From the NCBI RefSeq assembly GCF_036492245.1, contig NZ_AP025286.1, forward strand, positions 1,984,001 through 2,048,000: 64,000 nucleotides of DNA. The letters are read 5' to 3'. Below, piece after piece: positions 34,038-42,926 of this stretch. The translations under genes were made by a program, and so were the position numbers. How positions within the stretch are numbered: the first letter of the stretch is position 1; every line of letters starts with the position of its first letter. The stretch is from Treponema bryantii (GTDB lineage: Bacteria; Spirochaetota; Spirochaetia; Treponematales; Treponemataceae). The notes under the pieces were generated by a model. It was not told the DNA's origin. It saw nothing but the letters and a program-made list of their open reading frames with translations, and made no database searches.

Positions 34038-36077
34038 ATGCTTGATCTGGAAGCCTTGAAAAATGAACTTAATCCTCAGCAGTACCGCGCTGTAACAACA
34101 ACAGAAGGAGCAATCCTTATTATCGCAGGAGCCGGAAGCGGAAAAACCCGTGTAATCACATTCCGAATTGCTCACATGCTCGATAAAGGTATTCCACAAA
34201 GCTCAATACTTGCCCTCACCTTTACAAATAAAGCTGCAAAGGAAATGGCAGACCGAATCAAAACTCTTACAGAGAAAAAACTTCAGAATCTTACAGTTTC
34301 AACTTTCCATGCTTTTGGAGTAAAGATTCTTCGACAAGATATAGACAAACTTGGCTGGCGGGAAAACTTTTCAATTTATGATGAAACAGACCGTGTAGCT
34401 CTTATTAAGGAATGTGGCCGCGAGCTTAAATTTTCACCGGAAGCAATGGATATTTACACAATCGGAAACCTGATTTCAAATATCAAAACAGGACGCAAGA
34501 ACTGGGAAACTGCAAACGATATGTACAAGCCTCTTTACGAGCTTTATCAGGAAGGCCTTAAGCTTTATAACGCAGTTGATTTTGATGACCTCATTGTTCT
34601 TCCGATTAAACTTTTTAAGGAATATCCGGAAGTTCTTGCCCGCTACCGTGAGCGCTATAAATACATTATGGTTGATGAGTTCCAGGACACAAGCCATCAG
34701 CAGTACGAAATGATGCATCTTCTTGCAGATAAAAACGTTGCTGTCGTTGGTGATGATGACCAGAGTATTTACAGCTGGCGTGGTGCCGACTATCAGAATA
34801 TTGTTAATTTTGAAAAAGATTTTGATGTAACAGAAATCCGGCTAGAACAGAATTACCGTTCAACAGGAACAATTCTGGAAGCTGCAAACGGTGTAATTGC
34901 CCACAATACAAACCGTAAGGATAAAAAGTTGTGGAGCGGTAAAGGTGTTGGAAAGCCAATTGAACTTTTTATGCCACAGAATGAAACCGATGAAGCTGAT
35001 TTTATTGCTGAATCTATTCTTGGAATCGCAGTTGAAGAAAAACGCAAGTATGATGATTTTGGTGTATTAATGCGTGCTAATACTCAAAGCCGCTATATTG
35101 AAGAAGCCTTCCTCCATAATAATATTCCATACACAATGAGCGGTGGAACATCATTCTTTGAACGTAAAGAAATTAAAGATGTAATAAGCTATCTTCGTGT
35201 TATTTCAAATCATGATGATGATATAAATCTACTGCGAATTATAAATACACCGCGACGTGGAATTGGACGTGCAGCAATTCAACTTATGAATGAAGCTGCG
35301 GAACTTAACGGTTGTACGCTTTGGAACGCGATTGATTATTTGATTCATGCAGAAGCATCAAAAGCAAGCGATACACTTAAAGAAGATCTTCAAAACTTTG
35401 TTGAAATTATTGAAGAAAACCGACAGAAACTTCTAAGTGGACGTGGACTTGCAAATAAAGTTCGACAGTTTGTAGATGATATTGATTACAAGAGTTACCT
35501 TATTTCTGAATATCCAAAAAGTGAAAAGGCTGTTTCTTATAAATTAAAAAATATCGAAGAGTTTACACAGTTTATTGATACCTGGGAAAATGATCCGGAC
35601 AACAATAATCCTAATCTGTATAATTACTTAAATCGTATTACTCTTGCCAGTCATGATAATGGGGATGATGAAGCAAATAAAGGAAAAGTCAACTTGATGA
35701 CCATTCATGCCTCAAAGGGTCTGGAATTCCCGGTTGTTTTCATAGCCGGCGTAGAAGAAGGTTTGATTCCTCATGCACGTTCTGTTGAAGAAAATAATGG
35801 TGATGTTGAAGAAGAACGAAGATTATTTTATGTTGCAATTACCAGAGCAAGAGAAAAACTGGTTATGACTTCCTGTCAGAAAAGGAAAAGACGCCAGTTC
35901 CGAACTGATGATACTGGCTCAGGAAGCCCCTTTGATTATACAGAAGTTACCCCAAGCCGCTTCCTCGACGAAATCCCTGCCAATCTCGTAGAATACCACG
36001 AACCAAAGCAGATTACCGAGGAAGAAACCGGTGCGATGTTCTCCGACTTCTTAGGACAATTAAAAGCCAAAATGTAG
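34038..36077 (+). CDS. pcrA: UvrD/PcrA-family DNA helicase
   Basis: 679 residues. Superfamily 1A motifs in order: Q-motif LNPQQYRAV, Walker A AGAGSGKT, Ia LTFTNKAA, II VDEFQDT, III VVGDDDQSIYSWRGAD, IV RLEQNYRS, V MTIHASKGLEFPVV and VI RRLFYVAITRAR. A 3'-5' translocase for repair and removal of RecA or stalled complexes; nothing distinguishes UvrD from PcrA or Rep with certainty. The structured element 36078-36168 begins directly after the stop codon. Confidence 0.92.
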   Translation: MLDLEALKNELNPQQYRAVTTTEGAILIIAGAGSGKTRVITFRIAHMLDKGIPQSSILALTFTNKAAKEMADRIKTLTEKKLQNLTVSTFHAFGVKILRQDIDKLGWRENFSIYDETDRVALIKECGRELKFSPEAMDIYTIGNLISNIKTGRKNWETANDMYKPLYELYQEGLKLYNAVDFDDLIVLPIKLFKEYPEVLARYRERYKYIMVDEFQDTSHQQYEMMHLLADKNVAVVGDDDQSIYSWRGADYQNIVNFEKDFDVTEIRLEQNYRSTGTILEAANGVIAHNTNRKDKKLWSGKGVGKPIELFMPQNETDEADFIAESILGIAVEEKRKYDDFGVLMRANTQSRYIEEAFLHNNIPYTMSGGTSFFERKEIKDVISYLRVISNHDDDINLLRIINTPRRGIGRAAIQLMNEAAELNGCTLWNAIDYLIHAEASKASDTLKEDLQNFVEIIEENRQKLLSGRGLANKVRQFVDDIDYKSYLISEYPKSEKAVSYKLKNIEEFTQFIDTWENDPDNNNPNLYNYLNRITLASHDNGDDEANKGKVNLMTIHASKGLEFPVVFIAGVEEGLIPHARSVEENNGDVEEERRLFYVAITRAREKLVMTSCQKRKRRQFRTDDTGSGSPFDYTEVTPSRFLDEIPANLVEYHEPKQITEEETGAMFSDFLGQLKAKM

Positions 36078-36168
36078 GCAACAATCGAAGAACCGTTAAA
36101 AAGCAAGCCGAAAGGATTGCTTTAGGTTCATCGAAAGAATGCCTCAGAGGCAAGCTATGCTTGCCGAC
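36078..36168 (+). ncRNA. Covarying structured element, copy R1
   Basis: Fills the whole 91 bp between two convergent stop codons. Helix P1: TCGA-A-GAACC (36085-36094) with GGTTC-A-TCGA (36125-36134). P2: AAGCAA (36101-36106) with TTGCTT (36117-36122), closing GCC-GAAA-GG. P3: GGCAAGC (36149-36155), loop TAT, GCTTGCC (36159-36165). All three helices are kept in copy R2 with compensatory changes. Confidence 0.7.
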
Positions 36169-37821
36169 TTACACTCTATATTTAATCTTCTTTCCAGTTC
36201 CTTCGTACAACTTAGCACGAAGTTCACTAACCTGTGGGTCTGTGATGTAATCATCAAAACTCATCATGCGGTCAATAATTCCGTTAGGAGTAATTTCTAC
36301 GATGCGGTTAGCAACAGACTGAATGAACTCGTGGTCGTGTGAGCTGAAAAGCAGAACACCAGGGAATGCAATCAATCCTTCATTCAAAGACTGAATTGCT
36401 TCGAGGTCAAGATGGTTTGTAGGATCATCCATAGTGATACAGTTTGCACCGCTGAGCATCATCTTAGAAAGCATACAGCGAACCTTTTCACCTCCGGAAA
36501 GAACCTTTACCTTCTTCAAAGATTCATCACCACTAAACAGCATACGACCAAGGAAGCCGCGAACGTAAGCGTCGTCCTGTTCCTTAGAGTACTGCTTAAG
36601 CCATTCAGTAATATTCATATCATTATTGAAGTTTTCTGAGTTATCACGTGGCAAGTATGTCTGAGAAGTTGTCTGTCCCCAGAAGTATTCACCTGAATCA
36701 GGCTTTCTTACACCGTTTACAATATCAAAAAGTGCTGTTACTGAGTTATGCTCAATACCAACAAAAGCAATCTTGTCTGTGCGGTTTACTGTAAGGCTGA
36801 AGTTCTTCAAAAGCTCAGTTCCATCGGCATCCTTAAGACAAAGGTTCTTACACTCAAGAACGTTGTTACCGATTTCACGGTCTGCCTTAAAGTTTACATA
36901 TGGGAACTTACGAGTTGAAATTGGGATTTCTTCGAGAGAATCTGCCAATTTATCGTAAATCTTTTTACGGCTTGTAGCCTGCTTAGCCTTAGAAGCGTTA
37001 GAACTGAAGCGAAGGATGAACTCACGCAAATCCTTCATCTTTTCTTCAGTCTTCTTCTGCTGGTCGTGAGCCTGGCGCTGCATAACCTGAGTCATCTGAT
37101 ACCAGAAGTCATAGTTACCGCTGAACTGAGTAATCTTACCGTAGTCGATATCGCAGATGAATGTACAAACTGTATTCAAGAAGTGACGGTCGTGCGATAC
37201 AACAATTACTGTATTTTCAAAATCCAGGAGGAAGTTTTCAAGCCATGTGATTGATTCGATGTCCAAACCGTTTGTAGGCTCATCGAGAATCAAGGCATCA
37301 GGGTTACCGTAAATTGCCTGTGCAAGAAGTACTCGAACCTTCTGAGATTCGTCGAGTTCACTCATCATCTTGTCATGGTGCTCTTCTTCAAGACCAAGAC
37401 CTGAGAGCATCTGCTCAATCTGATTTTCTGCTTCGTATCCACCGAGTTCTCCAAACTCAGCCTCAAGCTCTGCAGACTTAATTCCGTCTTCTTCAGTAAA
37501 ATCTGCCTTTGCGTAAATCTCATCACGAGCCTTTGAAACCTCATACAAACGAGGAAAGCCCATCATAACAGTATCTTTTACTGAGTATTCATCAAAAGCA
37601 AAGTGGTCCTGCTTCAAAACAGCCATACGCTCGCCCGGAGTCATAAAGATTTCTCCGGAATCCTTTTCGAGCTCTCCACTAAGCAGCTTTAAGAAAGTAG
37701 ATTTACCGGCACCATTTGCACCAGTAATTCCATAACAGTTTCCTTTATTAAACTTAAGGTTTACGTCCTTAAAAAGCGGTTTTTCACTGAACGAAACACT
37801 AACATCACTAACTGTAATCAT
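36169..37821 (-). CDS. ABC-F family ATPase (YbiT-like)
   Basis: 550 residues with two ATP-binding domains and no membrane part. Domain 1 has Walker A GANGAGKST (34-42) and DEPTNGLD, but its signature is SELDESQKVRV rather than LSGGQ. Domain 2 has VLSGGEKVR and DDPTNHLD, while its Walker A region is divergent (FVGIEHNSVTALFD). ABC-F proteins act on ribosomes, often relieving stalling. The weak second Walker A is odd and might reduce hydrolysis at one site. The gene 15 bp upstream is a DEAD-box helicase, suggesting a translation/RNA operon. Confidence 0.85.
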   Translation of the reverse strand: MITVSDVSVSFSEKPLFKDVNLKFNKGNCYGITGANGAGKSTFLKLLSGELEKDSGEIFMTPGERMAVLKQDHFAFDEYSVKDTVMMGFPRLYEVSKARDEIYAKADFTEEDGIKSAELEAEFGELGGYEAENQIEQMLSGLGLEEEHHDKMMSELDESQKVRVLLAQAIYGNPDALILDEPTNGLDIESITWLENFLLDFENTVIVVSHDRHFLNTVCTFICDIDYGKITQFSGNYDFWYQMTQVMQRQAHDQQKKTEEKMKDLREFILRFSSNASKAKQATSRKKIYDKLADSLEEIPISTRKFPYVNFKADREIGNNVLECKNLCLKDADGTELLKNFSLTVNRTDKIAFVGIEHNSVTALFDIVNGVRKPDSGEYFWGQTTSQTYLPRDNSENFNNDMNITEWLKQYSKEQDDAYVRGFLGRMLFSGDESLKKVKVLSGGEKVRCMLSKMMLSGANCITMDDPTNHLDLEAIQSLNEGLIAFPGVLLFSSHDHEFIQSVANRIVEITPNGIIDRMMSFDDYITDPQVSELRAKLYEGTGKKIKYRV

Positions 37822-37836
37822 TTATTATCCCCTCAA

Positions 37837-39513
37837 TTATCTACCAAAGAAGCTCTTTACTTTCTGCCAGAAAGTCTTCTTCTCAGGAGCAGCTTTCTGC
37901 TGTGGACGGTTATTGTTATAAGATTTGTTGTATGGCTTTTTACCGTTCTTCTTGTAATCGCCTTTCTTATAATCACCCTTCTTATATCCGCCCTTCTTGT
38001 AGATGTCTTTTGCACCTTTTGAAACAGATCCAGAAGCATAAGCATCCTTATACATCTTCATGCGCTCTTCGTATGAAAGACCTGCGAGTTTAGCAGGATC
38101 GATGTAAGGCTTCTTTCCGTGCTTTTCGAAATCACGACCTTTTCCACCTTTCTTGTAGCCGTCTTTCTTATATCCGTCATGGCGGCGGTCATCACGCTTG
38201 TCATCGCGACCGTGTCCGTTACGTTTTCCGTGTCCACGTCCATCCCGGTCATCACGACGTCTGTTATGAATATCGCCGTCCTTACCCTTACGGTAACCAC
38301 CGCGGTTATCATATTCATCGTCCCCACGCCAGTTTTCAGTCTTAATATACATACCGGCAGATTTATCTTCTTCCATCTGATCTGGATAAGCTACAGTTGC
38401 TGGAATAGACATTTCGATATAGCGCTCAATAGCTGGAAGGTTATAAACATCCTGTTCAGAACAGAAAGTATATGCTTTACCAGATTTACCGGCACGAGCT
38501 GTACGACCAATACGGTGTACATAGTTTTCAGCTTCAACAGGAAGGTCGTAGTTGATTACCATAGCAAGGTCATCTACGTCGATACCGCGGGCAGCAACAT
38601 CAGTTGCTACGAGAATCTTAATTTCACCAGCCTTGAACTTTTTGAGGATTGCAAGACGCTTAGACTGAGGAAGATCTCCAATCATAAACTCAGCCTGAAT
38701 CTCATTGATTACAAGACGCTTTGCAATTACTTCACAGCTGCGCTTTGTGTTACAGAAGATGATTGCTGATTCTGGATTTTCATGCTTAAGGATTCCAACA
38801 AGGAGCTTCATTTTTTCATCAGATGAAACATGAAGAAGTTCCTGCTGAATTTCGCTTACTGTAATGTTTTCAGCTTCAATTGTGATTTCCACAGGATCAC
38901 GTGTATATTCCCATGCAAGATTCTTTACATATGTGTTAAGAGTTGCAGAGAAAAGCATAGTCTGACGAGTTTCTGCTTCTGGAAGCTTCTTCAAAATCTT
39001 ACGAAGATCATCGTAAAATCCCATATCAAACATGCGGTCTGCTTCATCAATTACGCAGAAATGTGAATTGCTGAGGTCGAGATTTCCACCCTCATTCAAA
39101 TCAATTACACGACCAGGAGTACCAATTACAATATCCACACCTTTTTTAAGAGTGGCAATCTGCTTTTCGTAACCAACACCACCGTAAACAGAGAAAGCCT
39201 TAAGTCCGCTTGTTCCAACAAGTACCTTTGCTTCCTCTTCAATCTGAACTGCAAGCTCACGTGTAGGAGCAAGAATCAAACATTTTTTTCCTGCATTTTC
39301 AGCCTTAACCATCTCTCCGATTACTGCTACGAGATATGCGCAGGTTTTTCCAGTTCCAGTCTGAGACTGAACGTACAAATCAGGGCCCTTTGTTCCCTCT
39401 GCTGCTTTAGAAGCCTTAATAACCTGTTCCTGAACCGGAGTACATGTAACATAACCGGCGGCTTCAATTCCCTTCAAAAGTCTTTCATCAAGACCAAACT
39501 CTGTAAAATCCAT
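37837..39513 (-). CDS. DEAD-box RNA helicase
   Basis: 558 residues. Motifs: Q motif TPVQEQVI, I SQTGTGKT, Ia PTRELAVQ, II IDEADRMFD, III SATLN, V DVAARGID and VI HRIGRTAR. The C-terminal 160 residues are a very basic tail of RGD/GHGK and YKKGxYKK repeats that binds RNA, as in RhlE/CsdA/DeaD-type helicases. It unwinds RNA in ribosome assembly or cold adaptation. A long leader (about 90 nt) precedes it. Confidence 0.92.
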   Translation of the reverse strand: MDFTEFGLDERLLKGIEAAGYVTCTPVQEQVIKASKAAEGTKGPDLYVQSQTGTGKTCAYLVAVIGEMVKAENAGKKCLILAPTRELAVQIEEEAKVLVGTSGLKAFSVYGGVGYEKQIATLKKGVDIVIGTPGRVIDLNEGGNLDLSNSHFCVIDEADRMFDMGFYDDLRKILKKLPEAETRQTMLFSATLNTYVKNLAWEYTRDPVEITIEAENITVSEIQQELLHVSSDEKMKLLVGILKHENPESAIIFCNTKRSCEVIAKRLVINEIQAEFMIGDLPQSKRLAILKKFKAGEIKILVATDVAARGIDVDDLAMVINYDLPVEAENYVHRIGRTARAGKSGKAYTFCSEQDVYNLPAIERYIEMSIPATVAYPDQMEEDKSAGMYIKTENWRGDDEYDNRGGYRKGKDGDIHNRRRDDRDGRGHGKRNGHGRDDKRDDRRHDGYKKDGYKKGGKGRDFEKHGKKPYIDPAKLAGLSYEERMKMYKDAYASGSVSKGAKDIYKKGGYKKGDYKKGDYKKNGKKPYNKSYNNNRPQQKAAPEKKTFWQKVKSFFGR

Positions 39514-39667
39514 AAGATTCCTTTACTGACCACATAGGGTCACACAAATATATTTTTACCGCACGCACACACAGGCCGTGGGATAAATGCAAATTTTTGA
39601 GATTACTATTATAATGTTTTTTGGAGATTATGTATATATAAGTAGATAGTTACAATAAATCGCTGAT

Positions 39668-39835
39668 TTAGTGAGCGCGGGGTGAAACTCTGCTTTTTAC
39701 AGGTTCCTTTTGTTCTTTGTAATAGGAATCAATCAGCTTATCAAGTTTTTCCTGAGAAATAAGTTTAACAGGAGGACGAACTTTTCTTTCTGTTATGAGA
39801 CTTTCCAAAATTTCCCTAATCTGCTGATTATCCAT
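39668..39835 (-). CDS. Small hypothetical protein
   Basis: 55 residues (MDNQQIREILESLITERK and onward), helical N-terminus, basic C-terminus. A complete frame with ATG 39835 and TAA at 39668. The frame matches backbone codon use. Ribosome site weak. Located between the DEAD-box gene and a membrane-protein gene in a stretch otherwise without genes (39514-39937). It may be real but is uncertain. Confidence 0.5.
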   Translation of the reverse strand: MDNQQIREILESLITERKVRPPVKLISQEKLDKLIDSYYKEQKEPVKSRVSPRAH

Positions 39836-39900
39836 ACTACTTTATATATATCGTCAATAAATTACGCATTCTTTACTATATGTAAAAGAAGTACTTGAAC

Positions 39901-39925
39901 TAAGGGGGAAGACGAATCCCCCTTA
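39901..39925. terminator. G/C hairpin in intergenic gap
   Basis: TAAGGGGG (39901-39908) with CCCCCTTA (39918-39925), 9-nt loop. Lies just after the membrane-protein gene; lacks a clear T-run. Confidence 0.4.
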
Positions 39926-39937
39926 AATCCGCTTTAT

Positions 39938-40939
39938 TTACTCTTTAGCAGCTGCCACAGAAGTTTTTTTATCCAGAGATACTCCAAAAACAAATAACGC
40001 AATACCAAGAACAGCACTTATAATTCCATAAATCTTCATCTGAGAAAGAAGTTTAGCAACAATACTCCAGATTCCTTCGTACACTCCTCCTGGAAGTTGA
40101 TTTTGAGAGATAACTGTCTTCAGAATTCCAGGAAGAATACTGCTGCCAGCAATAGCAATTATGAAAAGAATCAGACCATCAATAAAGCATGGTAAAAATA
40201 CATATTTTAACCAGACGAAAATATTACGGTTAATCAAAAATAGTATTAAAGCTAAAACGACACAAACACAAATACAAAGAAGATAGAATTTCAACGAAAG
40301 CAGTAAATCGAGTTTTTTCAAATACGAAAGAGTTTCAGCATTTTCTGCTTTTACCTGATCAAGACTTTCTTCCAGCTGAACTTTTGCTTCTGCAACACTG
40401 TTTGTAACAGCTTCCTTCATTCCAGTTCTATCAACAACTTCTCCTGTATGCTCTTCATACATATCAATTGACTTGTTCAATACATTCAAAATATCATCAG
40501 GATTTATATTGAGTTCTTGTGTTGTACCTGTCATATAATCAACAACTTCACCAACATACTTGTCTACAAATTCTGATATATCAGGAGAAGCAAGAACCTC
40601 TGCTACAAACTCAGGCTCAACTTCAATGCCGGCAGCTTCCAGATATGTCTCAACAATTGCATTTACGTCCATATTGGTCATATCAATTGAACTTAAATCA
40701 ACACTGCTGAAATCAAAATCCCCATAATCTTCATAACCTGCAAGCGTATAGTGAATATCTTCCGGATGAAAAAGTCCATCTTCTGCAACAGGAGCAGCAG
40801 CAACCGGCTTCATCATTTCGCTGAGCATTTTTGTAATTGAAGAATAACTGAAATTAAAACGTACTACAGAAAGCAGTAAAGTAAATAAAAGACACACAGC
40901 AAAAAGAATGCTGAGCAATACTGAAAAGAATTTCTTCAT
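39938..40939 (-). CDS. Membrane protein, large acidic extracytoplasmic loop
   Basis: 333 residues. A membrane helix at about 7-27, an exported acidic domain (about 35-210) with many Asp/Glu and Val/Ile repeats, then three membrane helices in the last 120 residues, ending with a short cytosolic tail. No motif known. It follows the 80-residue gene at 40969 on the same strand and may be co-transcribed. Confidence 0.7.
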   Translation of the reverse strand: MKKFFSVLLSILFAVCLLFTLLLSVVRFNFSYSSITKMLSEMMKPVAAAPVAEDGLFHPEDIHYTLAGYEDYGDFDFSSVDLSSIDMTNMDVNAIVETYLEAAGIEVEPEFVAEVLASPDISEFVDKYVGEVVDYMTGTTQELNINPDDILNVLNKSIDMYEEHTGEVVDRTGMKEAVTNSVAEAKVQLEESLDQVKAENAETLSYLKKLDLLLSLKFYLLCICVCVVLALILFLINRNIFVWLKYVFLPCFIDGLILFIIAIAGSSILPGILKTVISQNQLPGGVYEGIWSIVAKLLSQMKIYGIISAVLGIALFVFGVSLDKKTSVAAAKE

Positions 40940-40968
40940 TAAACCTCTCTCCTTAAAACAATATCTGT

Positions 40969-41172
40969 TTATTGTTTTGTTTTTTCGCGGCTTTTAACCT
41001 TGTTTAATTCCTTGTAGTAATCCAGATACTGGCACAAAACTCCCAGAGCCATCTGTACACTCTGTTGAACATTTTCGTCTTCATCTGCTTCTACTACATT
41101 ACTTTCGTAAATTGCATCACGAAGTTTACAGAATTCATTATTCATAGCAAGATATTTTTCAGTCGCAGTCAT
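40969..41172 (-). CDS. Small helical protein
   Basis: 67 residues from ATG 41172 (MTATEKYLAMNNEF). A minus-strand TG-T-TATAAT extended -10 (41180-41188) ends 7 nt before it, making this start likelier than one at 41211. Acidic N-terminal half and basic C-terminal half. Divergent from the methyltransferase gene. Function unknown. Confidence 0.6.
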   Translation of the reverse strand: MTATEKYLAMNNEFCKLRDAIYESNVVEADEDENVQQSVQMALGVLCQYLDYYKELNKVKSREKTKQ

Positions 41173-41209
41173 AGTTTTAATTATAACAGATATGTGGTAA
41201 ACTTCAAGC

Positions 41210-42352
41210 ATGAATAATTCCGATACACAGACTAAAACAAGCTATCAGGCGGAGCTTTTTTCTAACCGTTTGAAAAAAAAATATAAGGAACTCCGTAAGT
41301 GGGCACGCAAAAAGAGAATAAGCTGCTACAGACTTTATGACCGTGATATTCCGGAAGTTCCAGTAAGTCTTGATCTTTATGAATTTCTTCCGGATGGAGT
41401 TGATTCTGTAATTGAAACTGCCCGATTTATGAGTGACCAGAACGCCCGTCTTTCTGCAAATGATCCGACAGTTGAACAGGGAATTAAAGAAAGAACTTAT
41501 GCAGTACTCTATCTTTATGAACGTCCTTATGAAAAATCAGATGAAGATGAAGCTGAATGGCTGAATGCAATGGCAGAAGCTGCCAGCGCTGTACTTGGAA
41601 TTGAAGCTTCTCATATCGTAAAAAAATCCCGCGGACATAAGAGCCATAAGGATGATGAACAATATCAGAAAAATGACAATGCACAGGAAATCAGCGGATT
41701 CGTTCAGGAACAGGGACAGATTTTCCGCGTAGACCTTACAACATATCTTGATACAGGACTTTTCTTTGATCACCGTCCTCTCAGGACTGTTGTTCGCGAC
41801 ACTGCAAGCAAAAAGCGTGTACTTAATCTCTTCTGTTATACAGGAAGCTTTTCTGTTTATGCTGCCCAGGGAAATGCATCTTATGTAGAATCTGTGGATT
41901 TATCAAACACATATCTTACATGGGCAAAAGATAATATGAAGTTAAATGGCTTTACTGACAAAAAACGATATGTTTTTACCCGTGCAGACTGTATGAGATT
42001 CCTTCAGGAAAAGGCTGTTGCAGCAAAGAGCGGAAGCCTGGCAAAAGAAGAACTCTATGATTTAATTGTTCTTGATCCGCCGACATTCAGTAACAGCAAG
42101 GCAACTACAGATGTACTTGATATCAACCGCGACTGGCCGCAGCTAGTGAAAGACTGTCTTAATATCCTTGCACCGGGTGGAAGACTTTACTTCTCCACAA
42201 ACTCAGAACGTATAAAATTCGACATCTCAAAAATCCCAGCGAAAACCGCAGCCGGCACCGACTTCATCTGGAAAGAAATAACAGAAGAAACAATTCCACA
42301 AGACTATGCAGGAAAGAAAGCTCATAAAGTTTGGGAATTTGTTTTGAAATAA
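41210..42352 (+). CDS. 23S rRNA methyltransferase, RlmK-like
   Basis: 380 residues. FSNRLKKKYKELRKWARKK and RLYDRDIPEVP are the start of the RlmK module of RlmKL. A Rossmann methyltransferase follows: VLNLFCYTGSFSVYA (SAM-binding), VDLSNTYLTWAKDN and VLDPPTFSNSK (DPP active-site motif). Members make m7G2069 in 23S rRNA. It stands alone, without the RlmL (m2G2445) half. The exact target base is inferred. Confidence 0.85.
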   Translation: MNNSDTQTKTSYQAELFSNRLKKKYKELRKWARKKRISCYRLYDRDIPEVPVSLDLYEFLPDGVDSVIETARFMSDQNARLSANDPTVEQGIKERTYAVLYLYERPYEKSDEDEAEWLNAMAEAASAVLGIEASHIVKKSRGHKSHKDDEQYQKNDNAQEISGFVQEQGQIFRVDLTTYLDTGLFFDHRPLRTVVRDTASKKRVLNLFCYTGSFSVYAAQGNASYVESVDLSNTYLTWAKDNMKLNGFTDKKRYVFTRADCMRFLQEKAVAAKSGSLAKEELYDLIVLDPPTFSNSKATTDVLDINRDWPQLVKDCLNILAPGGRLYFSTNSERIKFDISKIPAKTAAGTDFIWKEITEETIPQDYAGKKAHKVWEFVLK

Positions 42353-42361
42353 AGATAAAAA

Positions 42362-42387
42362 AAAGACTTCCATACGGAAGTCTTTTT
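42362..42387. terminator. Bidirectional terminator
   Basis: AAAGACTTCC (42362-42371), loop ATAC, GGAAGTCTTT (42376-42385), with A- and T-runs on both sides. Serves the methyltransferase and rpmE, which converge. Confidence 0.8.
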
Positions 42388-42407
42388 GATAAAGTATAAT
42401 TATAAAA

Positions 42408-42617
42408 TTACTTATTGTCTTTAATACCGTAACGCTTGTTGAAGCGATCGATACGACCTGCAGTATCAACGAGTTTCTGCTTACCAGTATAGAATGGGTG
42501 GCAAGCTGAACAAATTTCAACGTGGATGTTCTCTACAGTTGAACGTGTTTCGATTACGTTACCGCATACGCAAGTAATCTTTGTAAGTTTGTAGTCTGGG
42601 TGGATTCCCTTTTTCAT
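42408..42617 (-). CDS. rpmE: Ribosomal protein L31, zinc-binding type
   Basis: 69 residues, starting [10 protein letters not shown]. Cys16, Cys18, Cys36 and Cys39 form the zinc site of the C+ type. It binds the 50S subunit and bridges the subunits. An AGGAG ribosome site precedes the ATG. The zinc-free paralogue type is not present here. Confidence 0.95.
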   Translation of the reverse strand: MKKGIHPDYKLTKITCVCGNVIETRSTVENIHVEICSACHPFYTGKQKLVDTAGRIDRFNKRYGIKDNK

Positions 42618-42926
42618 ATTATAACTCCTATACTCTTGCCCGATATTACGCCCGACTGCCCCTGGCTTGTTCTGTTCGAACTACCATCATTCCGCTATCG
42701 TCAACTAATTCCAAAAATAATATCACAAGATAAAAATGATTAAATTATTATATTAAAATCAAATTATCAGGTCAAGTGCGCAACTTGTAAATTTATTGCC
42801 GCCACATGGCTTTCACATTATTAATTAATTCAGTAATGTTGGCGCTGCGGAAGTCCTGCTAGACCCCATAAACACAAAAGGTTCTAAAACAAAATTACCG
42901 TTAAAACCTAAAAAATCCGTATACAA
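42618..42926 (-). promoter_or_regulatory. rpmE upstream region
   Basis: 309 bp without a gene. On the minus strand it carries a TATTAT-like -10 and TTGACG-type elements about 80-120 nt before rpmE, and a roughly 100-nt G/C-richer leader. The part next to the nucleotidase gene holds weak inverted repeats. No known ribosomal leader motif was recognised. Confidence 0.35.

Noticed and set aside
36078-36168. Hammerhead ribozyme (suggested by the GCCGAAAGG hairpin)
   Set aside because: The CTGATGA core and cleavage-site strand are missing.
38119-38769. 216-codon open frame opposite the DEAD-box helicase gene
   Set aside because: Lies wholly antisense to a clear helicase gene; low-complexity shadow of its basic repeats.
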